Below, piece by piece: positions 33,952-43,119 of a stretch of 64,000 nucleotides of DNA. The DNA is from DATFVJ01 sp963820395 (lineage in GTDB: Bacteria > Actinomycetota > Actinomycetes > Streptosporangiales > Streptosporangiaceae). The stretch lies in contig CAWGAE010000025.1 in the NCBI GenBank assembly GCA_963820395.1, positions 124,001-188,000 of the forward strand, given 5' to 3'. Numbering within the stretch: position 1 is the stretch's first letter; the number at the start of each line of letters is the position of its first letter. Under the pieces are notes generated by a model, which saw only the letters and a program-made list of their open reading frames with translations, was not told the origin of the DNA and did no database searches. Made by a program: the position numbers and the translations under genes.

Positions 33952-34824
33952 TTACAACCGTATCGCGAGGCCAGCGGCGAGCAGCGCCCCATATGCCAGT
34001 TGCAGCCGCCCGGTCTGCGCGAGCGCCGTCACTAGCTGGCGACCCGACGCACCGCCGCGGACAAGCCGCACTGGCGCTGCGGCGAGCGGAACCGCCGCGA
34101 GCGCGGCGAGTGCGGCCGGCCGCAGCGGCGCGATCACGACAGCGGCGCCGAACGGGACCAACGCGCACAGTACGTAGAGCAGCCGGGTGCGTTGCTCGCC
34201 GAGCACCACCGCGAGGGTGCGCTTGCCCGCCACCGCGTCGGTGCCGATGTCCCTAAGGTTGTTGACCACGAGGAGTGCGCAGGCGAGCAGGCCCACCGGA
34301 ACCGAGGCCGCGAGGGCGAGCCAGGTCAGGCGCCCGAGTTGAACGTAGGCGGTTCCGGTGACGGCGAATACACCGAAGAAGACGAAGACGGAGATCTCAC
34401 CGAGCGCGCGGTAGCCGTATGGGCGCCTGCCGCCGGTGTAAAACCACGCCGCAGCCACTGCCGTGGCGCCCGCGAGTACAAGCCACCACGAGGTTACGGC
34501 CGCGAGCACCAGCCCGGCCGCGCACGCGGCGGCGAAGCAGCCGAGCGCGGCCGCGAGAACGTGGCCGGGCGGTGCGAGTCCTGTCGCGACGAGCCGGACC
34601 GGGCCGACCCTGCGGGCGTCGGTGCCGCGCACCCCGTCGCTGTAGTCGTTCGCGTAGTTGACTCCGACCTGGAGGGCGAGCGCCACAAAGAGCGCAAGTG
34701 CGGCGCGCCACCAGACGAAGTGGTCGTCGCCAGCGGCCACGGCGGATCCGACGACCACGGGCACGATGGCCGCAGGCAGCGTACGCGGGCGTGCCCCGGA
34801 CATCCAAGCCTTGCCACTCGCCAC
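33952..34824 (-). CDS. menA: 1,4-dihydroxy-2-naphthoate polyprenyltransferase MenA
   Basis: 290 residues from a GTG that gives the typical N terminus (WMSGARPRTLPAAIVPVV). Eight or nine hydrophobic segments span the protein. The two Asp-rich prenyl-diphosphate motifs are VNYANDYSDGVRGTDA and VNNLRDIGTDAVAGKRTLAV. It attaches the polyprenyl tail to DHNA in menaquinone synthesis at the membrane. The other men genes are not in the window. It shares isoprenoid substrate with the hopanoid operon. Confidence 0.94.
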   Translation of the reverse strand: MASGKAWMSGARPRTLPAAIVPVVVGSAVAAGDDHFVWWRAALALFVALALQVGVNYANDYSDGVRGTDARRVGPVRLVATGLAPPGHVLAAALGCFAAACAAGLVLAAVTSWWLVLAGATAVAAAWFYTGGRRPYGYRALGEISVFVFFGVFAVTGTAYVQLGRLTWLALAASVPVGLLACALLVVNNLRDIGTDAVAGKRTLAVVLGEQRTRLLYVLCALVPFGAAVVIAPLRPAALAALAAVPLAAAPVRLVRGGASGRQLVTALAQTGRLQLAYGALLAAGLAIRL

Positions 34825-34934
34825 GTCTCGCCCTGCCCTGCCTGTCCTGTCCGGTGCCGGTGCTGCCTGTCCCCGGGCACGGTGCCCACGGTGGTGCGCC
34901 ACCGATCCTACGCGGCGCGGGTGGGCCCGGCCGG

Positions 34935-35489
34935 TCAGCCGACGGCGGTGTGCAGCCGCACCTCGGGAACGGGCGTGCCCATGTCGAGCTCGCGGCGGGC
35001 GCCGTCCGGTGCCCAGCCGGCTGATTCGAGGAATTCTCGCAGGGATCTGTCCGATTCGAGCGCCCAGGCGCGGAGCGTGTGGAAGCCGTCTTCCCGCACC
35101 GTGTCGGCGAGGGCGTTGAGCAGCCGGCTGCCGTGCCCGCGCCCGCTGAGTCGCGGATGCACGTGCAGCTCATAGAGTTCCGCGTCGGTCGCGGGCCAGA
35201 GGTCCGGATCGGTCGCCGGGCCGAACGAGGTGAAGCCCACTACGGTCCGGTTGCCGTCGTCGCCACGCTCGACCGCTACCAGCACCCGGTGGCGGCTGGT
35301 GGGCGGGCTCGCCGCCGCCGCCTCCCACTGATCATGCCAGCGATCCGCTGCCTCGGCGCTCGTGAGCTCGGCAAGCACCGGGGCCGGAACCAGGTCCGCA
35401 TATCCGGCCTGCCAGCTGGCGATCTGGATGTGGGCCAGGTCGGCGGCGTCTGCGGCGCGGGCGGGGCGCACGAAAGTGTCGGCGCTCAT
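34935..35489 (-). CDS. GNAT-family N-acetyltransferase
   Basis: 184 residues from the ATG at 35489 (MSADTFVRPARAADA). The fold is recognisable from VRPARAADAADLAHIQIASW, the beta4 strand ELYELHVHPRLSGRGHGSRL with the acetyl-CoA pyrophosphate loop (SGRGHGS), and FLESAGWAPDG near the end. The substrate is unknown. Its start overlaps the stop of the upstream CGNR gene as ATGA, so the two are co-translated. Confidence 0.85.
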   Translation of the reverse strand: MSADTFVRPARAADAADLAHIQIASWQAGYADLVPAPVLAELTSAEAADRWHDQWEAAAASPPTSRHRVLVAVERGDDGNRTVVGFTSFGPATDPDLWPATDAELYELHVHPRLSGRGHGSRLLNALADTVREDGFHTLRAWALESDRSLREFLESAGWAPDGARRELDMGTPVPEVRLHTAVG

Positions 35490-36232
35490 TGACCGGAGGC
35501 TGCGCTTGCCCGGCGGGCGCGGTAGGCGCGGGTCTTGGACCGGTTGCCGCACTCGAGCATGGAGCACCAGTGCTTCGAGCGGTTCTTGGAGGAGTCAAGG
35601 AACGCCCATTGGCAAGAGTCCTCGGCGCAGATCTTCAGCCGCTCCCAGCTGCGGTCGGCGGTGCTCGCCACCATCGCGGCCGCGAGCCGCGCGAGACCGC
35701 CGCGAACGCCGCCTTCCACCGGGACCAGCGCCGGGTTCCCCGCTGACTCGGTGACACGCAGCGGCAAGCTTGCCGCCGCCCGTTCGAGCCCGCTTGCTGG
35801 AGCCACCCCTCGCGTACCCGACGCGGTGGCGGTGGCTGGCGTGTTTGCCGTGGCAGTGGCTGGCGTGGCCGCTGCGACCCCGGTGCCGCTGTGCGGCCGC
35901 TGATGATGGGCACCCATCGCTGCCCGCAGGGACGTCCTCAGTGCGATGGCTGTTTCGAGGTCGGCCTTATCCGAGGGATAGCCGCCTTCCTTTCCCGGGT
36001 CATCCGCGCCCTGCGCGCCCGCGTCCCGCGCATCCGCCCCCCGCGTGCCCGGTCGGCCGGTGTCCCCCGGATCCGGGCCCGCGCCGTCGGTGCCGCAAGA
36101 GATGAGCCCGTGGTCGCGAAGCCACGCTGCGAGCGCGGCGGGGTCACCCAGCTCATCAGTGCCCTCCTCGACGTCGACGGTGTTCGCGAAGTCGCGCAGC
36201 AGCAGTGCGTACTCGGGCAATGCGCCGGTCAT
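35486..36232 (-). CDS. CGNR zinc-finger / ABATE-domain regulator
   Basis: 248 residues. The C-terminal zinc finger is clear: CAEDSCQWAFLDSSKNRSK, then HWCSMLECGNRSKTRAYRAR, with the CGNR signature. The N-terminal ABATE region starts LLLRDFANTVDVEEGTDELG and resumes at DKADLETAIALRTSLRAAMG. Two low-complexity insertions interrupt it (TDGAGPDPGDTGRPGTRGAD and a TPATATAN/TPATATAS duplication), making it longer than usual. These proteins are probably DNA-binding stress regulators. It is the first gene of a two-gene unit with the GNAT gene. Confidence 0.85.
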   Translation of the reverse strand: MTGALPEYALLLRDFANTVDVEEGTDELGDPAALAAWLRDHGLISCGTDGAGPDPGDTGRPGTRGADARDAGAQGADDPGKEGGYPSDKADLETAIALRTSLRAAMGAHHQRPHSGTGVAAATPATATANTPATATASGTRGVAPASGLERAAASLPLRVTESAGNPALVPVEGGVRGGLARLAAAMVASTADRSWERLKICAEDSCQWAFLDSSKNRSKHWCSMLECGNRSKTRAYRARRASAASGQ

Positions 36233-36508
36233 CGGCCGCTCCAGGTTGTCACAACACCAGTGTACTCAAATAGCAAGTTTCGTACCCTCCATGGTACCGG
36301 TGTAACTCTTTTGGAGGTGTTTGATATCACGACCTGGAGGACGTAACCGCCGCAGCTTACGCGAAGCGACGTCGGGGAGCCTCCGAACGAGCGGGGGCCG
36401 GATGAGGGGAACCAAAGGCGGCGCGGTGAATGCCGTCGCGCGCGGGCAGCTCGGCCTCACCCTCGGCCACATCGACATCGAGGCAGCCGGCATTCGCCTC
36501 GCCTGACA

Positions 36509-38206
36509 TCATCTTGGGTGGTCAGGTGCGAGACCTGGCTGAAGATCTTCGGTCGGACGTGCGGCTCGGATTCGCCACATGCGGCCGGAAAGACGGTCAC
36601 CGTGCCACCGCCAGCAGATGCTGGTAATCGTCCGGTTGCCCATCGGTTCCTTCCCTGCCGAAGCTCCCTCAGTGCCAGGCGAATTCCGCACTGCTGGGCG
36701 GAGAACGCTTGTCGGCTGGCAGCTCTGCCCGCCGACGGTCACCTTCGACGAGATCTCGTAGCCGAGCCCCTTGGCGCCGTCCTGGCCGAATTCGCCGGGC
36801 CCAACGCCGCCGGGCCCAACGCCGGCGGGCCCAACGCCGGCGGGCCCAACGCCGGCGGGCCCAACGCCGGGGGGCACGATGTGCGGTACACCACCAGCAT
36901 CACGAGCACGACTGGGGTATGCGACGATGTCCGTGACCACCCGCACCCGGTTACGGCCCGTCCTCTTTGCCTGGTAAAGAGCCTCGTCGGCGGCGGCGAG
37001 CAGGTCGGAGAGTGCGCGAGGCACCCTGCCGTCGAAGGTGGCGACGCCGATGGAAATCGTGACCTCAACCCCGGGGGCGCCTGGCCGGGAGCGGACCGGT
37101 ATCTGCAGGTCGGCGATGTGTGCGCGGAGCCGTTCGGCGATGCCGTAAGCGTCATCGCGGGCGGCGTGCGGAAGCAGGATGGCGAACTCATCCCCGCCGA
37201 ACCGGCCAGCCGTATCGTACTCACGCAGGTGATCGCGGAATGTGGCCGTGACCGCTTGCAGCACCTCATCCCCGGCGAGATGGCCATTCGTGTCGTTGAC
37301 ATTCTTGAAGTGATCGATGTCCACAAGCGCTATGGCCAGCGGGGTCCTGGTCCGTACCGCCCGGGCGACCTCCACGTTGGCTTGGCATTCCCACGTGCTG
37401 GCGTTAAGCAGCCTGGTCTTCGCATCGATTCTGGTCCTGCTCAACAGTTGAGCGTGCATAACGAATCTCCGCTGCAGCAGCACCGACGGCGCTGCGAAGG
37501 CCAGCAGCAGCGGGTTAACCGCGATCACCACCGTCACTACGACACCAAGGCAGAACTGGACGAAGTCACCGACCATCGCCTCGCGGCCGAACACCGCGCC
37601 CGTCATGGACGCCGACGGATCGGAGACTCTCATCGCGACGGCGATCAGGCCGTTGTGGATGATCCACGCCACGATGTCGCATCCCGCGACCGCGACGGCC
37701 CAGCGGACCGGGTGCGCCGCCGAGCCAGGGCCGCTGCCGCCGATCGATGCGGGCAGGGCATGGAAGATGACCGATGCGCTGCCGTAAGCAAGTCCGATGG
37801 CCGCCGCGCCGAATAACCGGCGGTGAACGCCCCCCCGATGCACCCGCCACTGCGTGAACGCGAGCACTGGGACCGCCGCCACAAGCACCCAGAAGGGCGG
37901 CAGGAGAACGGCGATCGGCAGGCACCAGACGGTCAGCAGATCATGCACCAGCATCCCCTGCGGCTCGTCGATCCGCCGGGTCGCCTCGACCGAGGCTAAG
38001 CCGCACCCAAGGAGGGCAAGGAATTTCACGAGGACGCCCGCGCTGACCGGGGTGCTGCTCGCCGCCGCGATCAACATCGCGGCCGCGGCGGCGAGGGACA
38101 CCAACGTGACGTAGGCGAACGCGGCGGGCCGCAGCTCGAGCGACGGCAAGCCTTCGGTCCCGATAGAACCGGTGCTGGTACGGAACCAGGGCCGGGAACA
38201 GCCCAT
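36509..38206 (-). CDS. Membrane diguanylate cyclase (GGDEF) with repeat-bearing tail
   Basis: 565 residues from the ATG at 38206 (AGGTGG upstream). The N-terminal 255 residues contain six or more hydrophobic segments, an integral-membrane sensor. The GGDEF domain (about 280-435) has LVDIDHFKNVNDTNGHLAGD and the active-site GRFGGDEFAILL; the inhibitory I-site RxxD is present as REYD five residues before it, so product feedback is expected. After the domain, a tail of about 130 residues carries VGPAG pentapeptides coded by a 15-bp array. It makes cyclic di-GMP at the membrane. No EAL domain is seen. Confidence 0.9.
   Translation of the reverse strand: MGCSRPWFRTSTGSIGTEGLPSLELRPAAFAYVTLVSLAAAAAMLIAAASSTPVSAGVLVKFLALLGCGLASVEATRRIDEPQGMLVHDLLTVWCLPIAVLLPPFWVLVAAVPVLAFTQWRVHRGGVHRRLFGAAAIGLAYGSASVIFHALPASIGGSGPGSAAHPVRWAVAVAGCDIVAWIIHNGLIAVAMRVSDPSASMTGAVFGREAMVGDFVQFCLGVVVTVVIAVNPLLLAFAAPSVLLQRRFVMHAQLLSRTRIDAKTRLLNASTWECQANVEVARAVRTRTPLAIALVDIDHFKNVNDTNGHLAGDEVLQAVTATFRDHLREYDTAGRFGGDEFAILLPHAARDDAYGIAERLRAHIADLQIPVRSRPGAPGVEVTISIGVATFDGRVPRALSDLLAAADEALYQAKRTGRNRVRVVTDIVAYPSRARDAGGVPHIVPPGVGPAGVGPAGVGPAGVGPGGVGPGEFGQDGAKGLGYEISSKVTVGGQSCQPTSVLRPAVRNSPGTEGASAGKEPMGNRTITSICWRWHGDRLSGRMWRIRAARPTEDLQPGLAPDHPR
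36797..36871 (-). repeat. 15-bp tandem repeat in the cyclase tail
   Basis: Five near-identical copies of GGGCCCAACGCCGGC (plus strand), read on the minus strand as five-residue units (GVGPA). The outer copies each differ by one base or two. It is located in the presumably disordered C-terminal tail of the diguanylate cyclase. Confidence 0.9.
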
Positions 38207-38432
38207 GAGTACCACCTGGGGGCAGGGCAGTAGCCGATGAGTTAACAAATAGTAGTGGAACGGTCTCACATTGCCACACTCGGCGTCCACATCCGGGCGC
38301 AGTTCCGTGCTTTTATCCCGCACGCGCATACTGGGCAAATAGCAGCAAAAGCCGGACTCCGCCCGCTTCTGGTCCCAGGTTTCGTGACCTGCGCCGGTCC
38401 CGGGGGCTAGCGGTTTCGCTTGCGCGGTATCG

Positions 38433-39284
38433 CTAGCACCGTTCGGGTAGCACGCGCGCCGCGGCGTCGTGAATCCTCTTGATGTCTGCCTGGGCCAGAT
38501 GCCGGCCCCGGCCCGCCTTGATGCTGCGGCGCAGGTATCTGCGCAGATGGTCCGCGTCGAACACGTCCACGTTACGCACGGTCAGTACAGTCCACGGAAT
38601 CTTCGGCCCGTAGATCGCGATCGCCGGGCGTATGTCGACCTGCTGGCCGAGGGCGCCGCCGATGAGTTCGGCCGCACGCGCGGCCTCCCAGCGTGCCTCC
38701 TCCAGCCGGGCCTTATGGCTGTATGGGCCGTGGAACAACTGCCCGTCGACGACCCGCACCTGCAAGCGCCTGTCCCAGCGCTCAGAGTCGATCGCGTAGA
38801 CGCCGGTCGGCCCGACCACCAGGTGATCGATGATCGCTTCGCTGCCGGGTATCGCGCGCTCGTTGAGCGTGAAGTAGCGGGCACGGGCGAGTCTCGCGAA
38901 CTTCCGCTCGGTCTTGCGCTGCGGGGCGCCCCGCCTGGCGGGCGGCATCACAGCGCTGCTTTTTGCCCGGTGAAGGGTATCGGCGATCGCGGCGAGCACG
39001 GCGACGGTGAGGCCGATCCGCCAGTTAAAGATGAACGTTACGACAATCCCGGCCACCAGGGCGATCGCGATCCTGCGTTCCCAGAAAGGCAGTCGCGGAT
39101 CCGCCGAGATCTCGGCCAGGCTCAGACGGCGGGAGCGTCTGCCGCGGCCCCGTTCACCGCTTGGGCGACCTGCCGGAGTGGCCTCCGCGGCCGTGTCGGC
39201 AGGCTCGGCATGTGCGCCCGGGCGTTTCTCATGCGGGCCCGATGACTCGGAGTTACCCGCTCCCGGCTGTGTCACCCGGTCCAC
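38433..39284 (-). CDS. NERD-domain (nuclease-related) membrane protein
   Basis: 283 residues. A charged, low-complexity N terminus is followed by two hydrophobic segments (IAIALVAGIVVTFIFNW and IGLTVAVLAAIADTL, about 71-103). The NERD domain covers about 125-240: RYFTLNERAIPGSEAIIDHL, VVGPTGVYAIDSERW with the Asp/Glu residues of the nuclease-like core, and the later VDIRPAIAIYGPKIP. NERD proteins are predicted nucleases or DNA-processing factors; biochemical evidence is limited. It stands alone. Confidence 0.83.
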   Translation of the reverse strand: MDRVTQPGAGNSESSGPHEKRPGAHAEPADTAAEATPAGRPSGERGRGRRSRRLSLAEISADPRLPFWERRIAIALVAGIVVTFIFNWRIGLTVAVLAAIADTLHRAKSSAVMPPARRGAPQRKTERKFARLARARYFTLNERAIPGSEAIIDHLVVGPTGVYAIDSERWDRRLQVRVVDGQLFHGPYSHKARLEEARWEAARAAELIGGALGQQVDIRPAIAIYGPKIPWTVLTVRNVDVFDADHLRRYLRRSIKAGRGRHLAQADIKRIHDAAARVLPERC

Positions 39285-39478
39285 ATAGCAGAGCGTAACT
39301 GATCCGGGACGGGCCGCCTAGCTGTGCCCCGGTCCACATTATTGTCTCCGTGCATGCCGTGTTCGCCAGTCTCCCGACGGGTACCCATAGCAAGTTACCC
39401 TATTTTTTCGCTGATATTTGCTGATCGTCCCACCCGGTCCTGGACCGCGCGCGTGCGCTGCGTCTACCTTTCGGAAAT

Positions 39479-40903
39479 GTGACGCAGATTCATGATCTCA
39501 CGGCGGTGGAGCAGGCTGCTGCGATTCGCGACCGCCAGCTGTCACCCACCGAAGTCCTCGATCACTACCTGGAGCGGATCGACCGCCTCGGCTCGCAGGT
39601 CGGCGCCTTCTTCACGGTGACGGCCGACCTCGCGCGCGAGCAAGCGCGCAAGGCCGAGCGCATGGTCGCCGAGGCAGCCGAGCCCAGCGAGTTGCCGCCG
39701 CTGCTCGGCGTGCCCGTCCCCGTCAAGGACCTGAACATGGCCGCGGGGATCCGGCTGACCTACGGCAGCGCCGTCTTCGCGGACAACGTCGCGGACACCG
39801 ATGATCACGTGGTCGCCTCGCTCCGCGCGGCCGGCGCGGTCATCCCAGGCAAGACCGCGACACCGGAGTTCGGGCTGCCCTGCTACACCGAGACCGAGGT
39901 TGGGCCGCCCGGGCGAACGCCGTGGGATCTCTCCCGGTCGGCAGGGGGCTCCAGCGGCGGTGCCGCCGCGGCTGTCGCGGCGGGCCTGGCCCCGGTCGCG
40001 CAGGGCAGCGACGGCGGTGGGTCCATCAGGATCCCGTCGAGCGTGTGCGGGCTGTTCGGGATCAAGCCGTCACGGGGCCGGGTGTCCCAGGCGCCCTTGG
40101 CGTCCGATCTGGCTGGCCTGTCGATCGACGGGCCGCTGGCGAGGACCGTGGCGGACGCGGCGCTGCTGCTCGATGTGATCACAGGCAACGAGCCAGGTGA
40201 CATGTACACCCAGCCACCCCTGCCGCCGGGCGAGACCTTCCTCGGCTACACCACGCGCGATCCGGGCAAGATGCGCATCGGCCGCGTCATCGACCCAGTG
40301 GTGCCAGGGGTGCGGTTGCACCCGGACTGCCGCGCCGCCTTGGAGGACGCGAGCGCCCTGCTCGCGGATCTCGGGCACGTGGTGGAGGATATGCCGGCGC
40401 CGTTCGGTGCCGATGTTGTGCCACTGTTCGAGACCCTGTGGTACGGCATGGCGACCCTGATGCCGGTAGATCCCGCGCGCGAGGGCGAATTGCTGCCGTT
40501 GACCAGGTACTTGCGCGAGCGCGGACGTGCGACCAGCGCGGCCGATCTCATCTTCGCGCAGGCGCATCTGCAGATCATGGTGCGTGGCGCGCTATCGTCG
40601 ATGAACGCCTACGACGCCTTGCTCACCCCCACCCTGGCTCAGCCGCCCGTGCCGGTCGGGTACTTCCACGAGCAGGAGCCCGCCGAGAGCTTCGAGCGGC
40701 AGAAGAGTTTCACGCCCTTCACCGCCGCCTACAACGTGTCCGGTCAGCCAGCGGTGAACCTGCCGCTGTACTGGAACGCCGACGGCTTGCCGATCGGGGT
40801 CATGCTCGGTGGCCGGGTCGGCGAGGAGGGCACGCTCATCTCACTGTCCGCGCAGGCCGAGGCCGCCAGACCGTGGCGGAACCGCCACCCGGCGCTCTGG
40901 TGA
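39479..40903 (+). CDS. Amidase-signature family hydrolase
   Basis: 474 residues from a GTG. The Ser-cisSer-Lys triad is complete: Lys in VPVPVKDLNMAAG (about residue 82), cis-Ser in SAGGSSGGAAAAVAAG and nucleophile Ser in QGSDGGGSIRIPSSVCGLFG. Length and motif spacing fit aryl/aliphatic amidases rather than GatA: there is no gatB/gatC nearby. It hydrolyses an amide to acid and ammonia; the substrate is unknown. A MerR-type regulator follows 80 nt later and may control it. The promoter probably lies in the AT-rich patch at 39390-39430. Confidence 0.88.
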   Translation: MTQIHDLTAVEQAAAIRDRQLSPTEVLDHYLERIDRLGSQVGAFFTVTADLAREQARKAERMVAEAAEPSELPPLLGVPVPVKDLNMAAGIRLTYGSAVFADNVADTDDHVVASLRAAGAVIPGKTATPEFGLPCYTETEVGPPGRTPWDLSRSAGGSSGGAAAAVAAGLAPVAQGSDGGGSIRIPSSVCGLFGIKPSRGRVSQAPLASDLAGLSIDGPLARTVADAALLLDVITGNEPGDMYTQPPLPPGETFLGYTTRDPGKMRIGRVIDPVVPGVRLHPDCRAALEDASALLADLGHVVEDMPAPFGADVVPLFETLWYGMATLMPVDPAREGELLPLTRYLRERGRATSAADLIFAQAHLQIMVRGALSSMNAYDALLTPTLAQPPVPVGYFHEQEPAESFERQKSFTPFTAAYNVSGQPAVNLPLYWNADGLPIGVMLGGRVGEEGTLISLSAQAEAARPWRNRHPALW

Positions 40904-40982
40904 CCCGGTGCCCACAGCACACCTGGAAGTGACCTCCTGGCGCGCGCCGCCCGCCAGTCCCATCTGCGCGGCTAGTGCGCCT

Positions 40983-42020
40983 ATGCTGGCGGAGGTGAGT
41001 GACGCGTTCGGCTGGACTACCGGCTCAGCAGCCGGTTACTCCGGCGTCTCGGCAGACGGCCCGGCAGACGGGCCGACGGACTGGCGGGCAGCCGGGTCGG
41101 CGGACCGCGCGGCTGATGGTGGGTCGACGGACGGTGCGGCTGATGATGGCCCGACCAACGGGCGGGCCGCCGGGCCGACGGACGGCGCGGCTGATGATGA
41201 CTCGACGGACGGCGCGGCGGGCACCCGTGAGTACCGCATCGGCGAACTCGCCCGTGCCGCCGGGATCACGGTCCGCACGCTGCGCTACTACCAGGAGCGC
41301 AAGCTGCTTCCGCCGCCCCGGCGTGAGGGCAGGATCGCCTGGTACTCGCAGGCTCACCTGACCCGGCTGCGGGTCATTGGCCAGTTGCTCGACCGTGGCC
41401 ACACGCTCGGCGGTACGGGCGAGCTGCTCTCGGCCTGGGAGCGGGGTTACGATCTGGCCGAACTCGTCGGCTTCGAGCGGGCGATGACCACCCCGTGGTC
41501 GGCTGAGGTTGCTGTGCCCGTGACCGTGGCGGGCGTCTCGGTGCTGTTCGGCGGTCAGCTCACGCCCGAGGACCTTGAGGAAGCCGTGCGGCTCGGGTAC
41601 ATCGAGGTTGATGGTGATCGCGTCACGTTCGTCAGCCGCAGGCTGCTCGAGACCACCACGGCCTTGACGCGTGAGGGTATCCCGCTGCGGGCGATCCTCG
41701 CCGCGAGCCGCGAGCTGCAGACGGGCCTCGACAAGCTGGCGTCCCTGGTCGTGGAGCTTGTCACGACCCATGTCCTCGGTCGCAGCGATGGCCCACCGCC
41801 GCCGCACGAGGTCGCCCGGCTGGCCGAAACCGTCGAGCGGCTGCGCCCGGTCGCGCGCATCGTGATCGACGCGGAATTCGCCCGGGCCATGGACAGGCAG
41901 GCCCGCGCCATGTACAGCGAGTTCATCCGGCTGCTCGCGGCGCGGGATCACCCCTCGCGACCGGGTGGTTCGGGCAGGTCAGGAGCGTCAGAGCGGCCAG
42001 GTGCGGAGGCTGCGGATTGA
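40983..42020 (+). CDS. MerR-family transcriptional regulator with repetitive N-terminal extension
   Basis: About 345 residues. The MerR DNA-binding domain does not start until about residue 80: REYRIGELARAAGITVRTLR and YYQERKLLPPPRREGRIAWY. Before it is an Asp/Gly/Ala/Thr-rich repeat (variants of GPTDGAADD), coded by diverged repeats at 41050-41225. The C-terminal effector region (ELVTTHVLGRSDGPP) is helical with no Cys cluster, so metals are unlikely inducers. The start could also be GTG 40995. It is probably the regulator of the downstream SDR-hydrolase-monooxygenase genes or the upstream amidase. Confidence 0.82.
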   Translation: MLAEVSDAFGWTTGSAAGYSGVSADGPADGPTDWRAAGSADRAADGGSTDGAADDGPTNGRAAGPTDGAADDDSTDGAAGTREYRIGELARAAGITVRTLRYYQERKLLPPPRREGRIAWYSQAHLTRLRVIGQLLDRGHTLGGTGELLSAWERGYDLAELVGFERAMTTPWSAEVAVPVTVAGVSVLFGGQLTPEDLEEAVRLGYIEVDGDRVTFVSRRLLETTTALTREGIPLRAILAASRELQTGLDKLASLVVELVTTHVLGRSDGPPPPHEVARLAETVERLRPVARIVIDAEFARAMDRQARAMYSEFIRLLAARDHPSRPGGSGRSGASERPGAEAAD

Positions 42021-42144
42021 CTCAGGCGTTGCCGCGGCAAGCCAGGTAGGACGCCGGTTCGCAGGCGCGGATCCTCCGCTGCGGCCATAGTTATGTCAGC
42101 AAGCCCTTACATTCACGGGCCTGCCTGGGTTATCATTTAATTAT

Positions 42145-42160
42145 GCCAGTAATCACTGGC
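42145..42160. promoter_or_regulatory. GCCAGT-n4-ACTGGC dyad upstream of the SDR gene
   Basis: A perfect 6+4+6 inverted repeat in the AT-rich promoter region 33-48 nt before the SDR start. It is a candidate operator for the preceding MerR-type regulator or another repressor. Confidence 0.45.
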
Positions 42161-42192
42161 GTGATTCTTGGGTCCAGTGTAAGGGCAGGGCG

Positions 42193-43119
42193 ATGGCACG
42201 AGCCAAGGAGCTTGCTGGTCAGGTCGTGGTGGTCACGGGAGCAGCGCGGGGTCTCGGTGCGCTCATGGCCGAGCGCCTGGCCGCGCGGCATGCGCGGGTG
42301 GCCCTGCTCGGCCTGGAACCGGATGAGCTCGCCAAAGTGTCCGCCTCATGCGGACCGCACTCCCGCTGGTGGGAAGTTGACGTGACCGACGAGGGCGCAC
42401 TCGCCGAAGTCGCGGCCGCGGTGCGCGGCGCCTATGACCGGATCGATGTCGTCGTCGCCAATGCCGGAATCGCCTCCGGCGGCCCGTTCATGTACTCCGA
42501 CGCCCGGTCTTTCGACCGGGTGATCGAGGTCAACTTGCTCGGCAGCGCGGCCACCGCCCGCGCGTTCCTGCCGGCCCTGGTGGATAGCAAGGGTTACCTG
42601 CTGCAGGTGGCGTCGCTCGCCGCGCTCGCCCCGTCCCCGATGATGGCGGCGTACTGCGCGAGCAAGGCGGGCGTCGAGGCGTTCGCCCATTCATTGCGTG
42701 CGGAGGTCGCCCACCATGGGGTAGGGATCGGCGTCGCGTACCTGAGCTGGACCGACACCGACATGGTGCGCGGCGCGGATGAGAACCCCGCGCTCCGGGA
42801 GTTGCGTGGCGACCAGCCGCTCCTGGCTCACCGCACGAACCCGGCCGCGCCCACGGCCGACGCTCTCGTGCGCGGGATCGCCAGGCGCGCACCGCACGTG
42901 TACGGGCAGCGCTGGCTGCCACCGGTACAACTGTTCAGGGGGCTGTTGCCGTGGTTCACGAGATACGCCGGCCGTGACATGCCCGAAATCGAGGCGCATT
43001 GGCTGGCGACAGGCGCACGTGCCGACCCTGTCGGCGCGGGTGGCGCGGCGGACACGGCAGCGCGGGCCGCATCCGCCGCGAGGACGTCATCCGCCACCGG
43101 CCGGAGCCAGCGATCATGA
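42193..43119 (+). CDS. Short-chain dehydrogenase/reductase
   Basis: 308 residues. The NAD(P) loop is VVVTGAARGLGALMAERLAA, followed by DVTDEGALAEV, NAGIASGGPF, the catalytic Ser in LLQVASLAALAP and YxxxK in AAYCASKAGVEAFAHSLRAE. Asn of the tetrad is in VIEVNLLGSAATAR. A C-terminal extension (YGQRWLPPVQLFRGLLPWFT) is typical of steroid/alicyclic-alcohol SDRs in mycobacteria. In context it could oxidise a secondary or cyclic alcohol to the ketone used by the monooxygenase. The stop overlaps the hydrolase start (ATGA). Confidence 0.88.
   Translation: MARAKELAGQVVVVTGAARGLGALMAERLAARHARVALLGLEPDELAKVSASCGPHSRWWEVDVTDEGALAEVAAAVRGAYDRIDVVVANAGIASGGPFMYSDARSFDRVIEVNLLGSAATARAFLPALVDSKGYLLQVASLAALAPSPMMAAYCASKAGVEAFAHSLRAEVAHHGVGIGVAYLSWTDTDMVRGADENPALRELRGDQPLLAHRTNPAAPTADALVRGIARRAPHVYGQRWLPPVQLFRGLLPWFTRYAGRDMPEIEAHWLATGARADPVGAGGAADTAARAASAARTSSATGRSQRS

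Noticed and set aside
36321..36506. 61-codon plus-strand frame ending GHIDIEAAGIRLA
   Set aside because: No ribosome site, no relatives recognised, Arg/Gly-rich first half; probably chance.
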